64,000 bases of DNA. Origin: JASHSH01 sp036490215. Lineage in GTDB: Bacteria; Pseudomonadota; Alphaproteobacteria; Rhodospirillales; Magnetospirillaceae. Made by a program: the position numbers and the translations under genes. Location: positions 123,369 through 187,368 of the forward strand of contig DASXEH010000017.1 in NCBI GenBank assembly GCA_036490215.1. Reading direction: 5' to 3'. The notes under the pieces were generated by a model, which saw nothing but the letters and a program-made list of their open reading frames with translations, was not told the origin of the DNA and ran no database searches. This document shows, piece after piece, positions 61,316-64,000 of the stretch. Numbering within the stretch: the first letter of the stretch is position 1; every line of letters starts with the position of its first letter.

Positions 61316-64000
61316 GTGAAACAGATTGGTGGGATAGTGGGGCTAGGGTTGCTGACCGTGACACTTGCCGCATGCCAGCCCGCTCCAGAACGGCCGAAGG
61401 CGGCTGCCGAAACTCCATTGCGTTCGACCGAAATTCATTCGTCGACTTACGTCGCCCCGCCTCGAACGATCGACGATCTGTTCTCCCTGCTTAAGAGCGC
61501 GGCACCTCCGCCAGAATATATCAAAAGACGGCAGGAACTCGCGGACGGCTTGCCGCCAAACGGCCTTAAGGGCAATCGACTAGCCCAGTTCTATAGCCAG
61601 CGTGCGCAAGCCCGGAAAGAACTGGGCAGGCAGCAAGAAGCGCTGGCCGACGCCAAACTGGCTGTTCAAGTCGCCAAGGAGAGCGGCGCTTCGTGGAAGG
61701 ACTTGGAGAACTACTTGGAGCTATACGGCCGGCAAAATAATTATGTCGGGCGTCTGAGGGATGCACTGCAAGCGCGTCTTGAGCGGCGGGATGTCATTCC
61801 GAGCGCGGACCAAGGTCGCGCCTTCTTCGCCAATATGGGCCTCGCCTATGAATACACCCCGCTGGGCGACTTCGAGGCGACCCAGAAAACTCTTTCAGAC
61901 ATGGAGCCGGTTCTGGAAAACAGCCGTTCATGGGGGGATGCGGTCCGTAAGTTCCCTGACCGAGAGCGCATCTACTATGAAGTCGCCGGCTATTTTGAAA
62001 CGCAGCGTGGGAACTATGCCGTGGCCGAGGCCGCGCTGCGCACGGCCTTGGACGATGCCCTCAATTACGAGCGAATTGATAATCGATCCGAATATTCCCA
62101 GGAGAATACAGAAAATGTTCGAACGGCCCTGGCAATAGCTTTGGGTCACGAGGGCAAATTCGGCGAGGCCGAGGCTACCGCCCGCAAGTCGCTCGATGAA
62201 CGGCTTCACGATTATGGAACGGCGGCAATCGCCACCGCGCGGACCCTAGAAGCTCTGAGTCAGATTCTCAGCTTTGAAGACCGTCCCAGGGATGCCGAGA
62301 AAGTGATCGGACTGTCTTTGGATATTCGCCGCAAGGCCGGGACAGCGCCGCAGGACTGGGCATTCGCCTATGGTCAATATCTGCTTGCGTCATATCGGGT
62401 TTACGACGGCCGGTGGCGTGAAGCACTCGACGTCTATGAACAGATTCAAACTGCATTGGCCAACGACAAAGAGGGACTGGACCTCTCGATAAACCACAAC
62501 CCCGAATATGCACTGGCCTTGCTAGAGACCGGCCAAGGCGAGCAAGCCCTTCGCGTCATCAATGCAACGATACCTTATTCGGAACATCTGCTCGGTATCA
62601 AAAATTACATTTCGGCGCGAAACCGCGGCTTCAGGGCGATTATTTTCGAGCGGCTTGGCCGCTACGACGAGGCGTTGGCAGATTTCCAGACCGCGCTGCC
62701 GATCTTGATCGGCGATCAACGCGGCGAGTCCACCAGTGACCGGGTGCGTGATTTGCACCTCGTCCTTAAAGCCTATCTCCATCTCTTATCGCAAGTGAGC
62801 GGCCCATCATGGGAAAGCCGTATCGGCCGTCCGATCGCCGACGAGGCTTTCGGCATGGCGGATTTGGCGCGCGGACAGTCGGTACAGCGCGCAGTGACCC
62901 TGGCCGCGGCTCGCCTCCAGGTCAAGGACCCTGATCTAGCCGACCTCATCAGGCAGCAGCAAGACACCAGGCAGAAGGTCGAGGCGTTAGAAATGATTTT
63001 GGTCAGTATCGTGGCACTGTCTCCCACCCAGCGCGATGTGGCGGCCATCGAGAAACTGAATGCGAATCTCACCGATCTGCGGGCGACCGAGACTGCGCTG
63101 CGCAAGACCGTGGATGAGAAATTTCCGACCTATACGGCATTGACGGCGCCTAAGCTGCCGACCATTGAACAGATCCAATCGGCGCTCCATGGCGACGAAG
63201 TTTTCATTTCTACCTACGAACTCGACGACCGGATATTGTTGTGGGCAATCCCACACGATCGGCCGGCCCGATTCGTCTCGAGCGCAGCGAGGCCGAAGGA
63301 TCTGGCTGACGCCGTCGACAATCTGAGGCACGCGGTGGACTCGGGCGCCACGACGGTACCTGAGGTTCCGATCTTTGACGTAGCAATGGCATACAAGCTC
63401 TATGCGAGTTTGCTTGAGCCGTTGAAACCAGCGTGGCAAGACGCCCCCGAGTTGATCATCGCGTCAGACACGCTTGCGGCGCTACCGCCGGCGCTCTTGG
63501 TCACGCAATCCATCGCCCAGCCGGCCCATGTCGCCGGCCAGACGCCGTTCATCGAATACCGCTCGGTACCATTCTTGGCAAAAGAGAAGGCGACGACTCA
63601 AGTCCCGTCTGCGGGCGCCTTCATCACGCTGCGCACCGCGCCCGCGGGGCAGGCTAATCGGCGCGCCTTCGTCGGTTTTGGCGATCCATTGTTCTCCATC
63701 GAGGAGGCTCAGGAGGCGGGCACACCCCAACCGCCGACACCTCAGGCCGCCGAACCCACGGATGCTAAAAAAATCGAGCCGGTCTTCCTTCAGCGCATCG
63801 CCATGCGCTCGGTGCCGGATACCGAGACCCGGCACAGCGCCACGTTGGCGAACCTTCCCCGCCTGAAAGACACTGCCGAAGAGATCCGGCAGGTGGCGGA
63901 TATGCTGAAAGCCGATCCAGCAACCGACATCTTTCTGGGTGCAGCAGCCAACGAAGGGCAAGTCGTCAAAATGCGGCTGAATGATCGGCGCGTGGTGATG
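61316..64000 (+). CDS. TPR-CHAT domain lipoprotein (partial, 3' end off window)
   Basis: The frame is open from the GTG at 61316 to the window edge (895 codons). GGGGAGG lies six bases before the GTG. The product starts MKQIGGIVGLGLLTVTLAAC (Val read as Met), a lipobox with Cys20, so it is an anchored periplasmic lipoprotein; Gln at +2 favours the outer membrane. Residues about 80-550 are TPR-like helices (QRAQARKELGRQQEALADAK, IIFERLGRYDEALADFQTAL). From about residue 620 it is a CHAT domain: FISTYELDDRILLWAIP and LIIASDTLAALPPALL. The catalytic His and Cys lie beyond the edge. CHAT domains are caspase-like proteases. Together with the CHASE2 protein it may form a periplasmic sensing-proteolysis module. 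Confidence 0.85.
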   Translation, partial: MKQIGGIVGLGLLTVTLAACQPAPERPKAAAETPLRSTEIHSSTYVAPPRTIDDLFSLLKSAAPPPEYIKRRQELADGLPPNGLKGNRLAQFYSQRAQARKELGRQQEALADAKLAVQVAKESGASWKDLENYLELYGRQNNYVGRLRDALQARLERRDVIPSADQGRAFFANMGLAYEYTPLGDFEATQKTLSDMEPVLENSRSWGDAVRKFPDRERIYYEVAGYFETQRGNYAVAEAALRTALDDALNYERIDNRSEYSQENTENVRTALAIALGHEGKFGEAEATARKSLDERLHDYGTAAIATARTLEALSQILSFEDRPRDAEKVIGLSLDIRRKAGTAPQDWAFAYGQYLLASYRVYDGRWREALDVYEQIQTALANDKEGLDLSINHNPEYALALLETGQGEQALRVINATIPYSEHLLGIKNYISARNRGFRAIIFERLGRYDEALADFQTALPILIGDQRGESTSDRVRDLHLVLKAYLHLLSQVSGPSWESRIGRPIADEAFGMADLARGQSVQRAVTLAAARLQVKDPDLADLIRQQQDTRQKVEALEMILVSIVALSPTQRDVAAIEKLNANLTDLRATETALRKTVDEKFPTYTALTAPKLPTIEQIQSALHGDEVFISTYELDDRILLWAIPHDRPARFVSSAARPKDLADAVDNLRHAVDSGATTVPEVPIFDVAMAYKLYASLLEPLKPAWQDAPELIIASDTLAALPPALLVTQSIAQPAHVAGQTPFIEYRSVPFLAKEKATTQVPSAGAFITLRTAPAGQANRRAFVGFGDPLFSIEEAQEAGTPQPPTPQAAEPTDAKKIEPVFLQRIAMRSVPDTETRHSATLANLPRLKDTAEEIRQVADMLKADPATDIFLGAAANEGQVVKMRLNDRRVVM

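Overview
The window looks like a chromosomal segment of a GC-rich alphaproteobacterium, plausibly Rhodospirillales. Codon use is strongly GC-biased. The gene content is typical of the class: Liv-type branched-chain amino-acid ABC transport, an HAE1-type RND pump, a Wzx/Wzy exopolysaccharide cluster, an OprB porin, and CsbD and DUF72 proteins. The taxonomic call is inference; no rRNA or tRNA gene is visible.

Layout. 1-9 kb: housekeeping and transport genes (partial beta-hydroxyacid dehydrogenase, methyltransferase, recQ, small stress/membrane proteins, DUF72, DMT and MFS transporters). 9-16 kb: a minus-strand RND efflux operon (permease, adaptor, outer-membrane factor) ending in a ketopantoate-reductase-like gene. 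16.5-21.1 kb: a complete Liv-type ABC transporter (livG, livF, binding protein, two permeases). 21-23.5 kb: periplasmic MsrA and an ACS-type MFS permease. 23.8-35.1 kb: an exopolysaccharide cluster (Wzz/BY-kinase-like protein, export lipoprotein, WecG-type transferase, Wzy-like protein, GH18-like hydrolase, WcaJ-type initiating transferase, GMC oxidoreductase, flippase). 35-43.8 kb: phosphoesterase plus histidine phosphatase, an orphan AbiEi-like regulator, LysR with OprB porin, MarR with a ClC channel (perfect palindromic operator between them), and a haloacid dehalogenase. 43.8-47 kb: a damaged sugar-uptake locus in which an FGGY kinase and a divergent ABC ATPase have both lost their 5' ends at one shared junction. 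47-52.2 kb: a 1712-residue protein made almost entirely of octapeptide repeats. 52.2-64 kb: a visibly AT-richer accessory region.

The accessory region is the most interesting part. It holds a 1767-residue SIR2-like / P-loop NTPase (STAND-like) / TPR protein that resembles Avs5-type anti-phage proteins. Next comes a gene graveyard with fragments of a phage terminase, a YgjP-type metallopeptidase and a YD/RHS repeat. It ends with an apparent operon coding for a CHASE2 membrane protein with no output domain, a small secreted protein, and a TPR-CHAT (caspase-like) lipoprotein that runs off the right edge. The last operon would place a sensor and a protease-like domain together on the periplasmic side of the membrane, which I cannot match to a described system.
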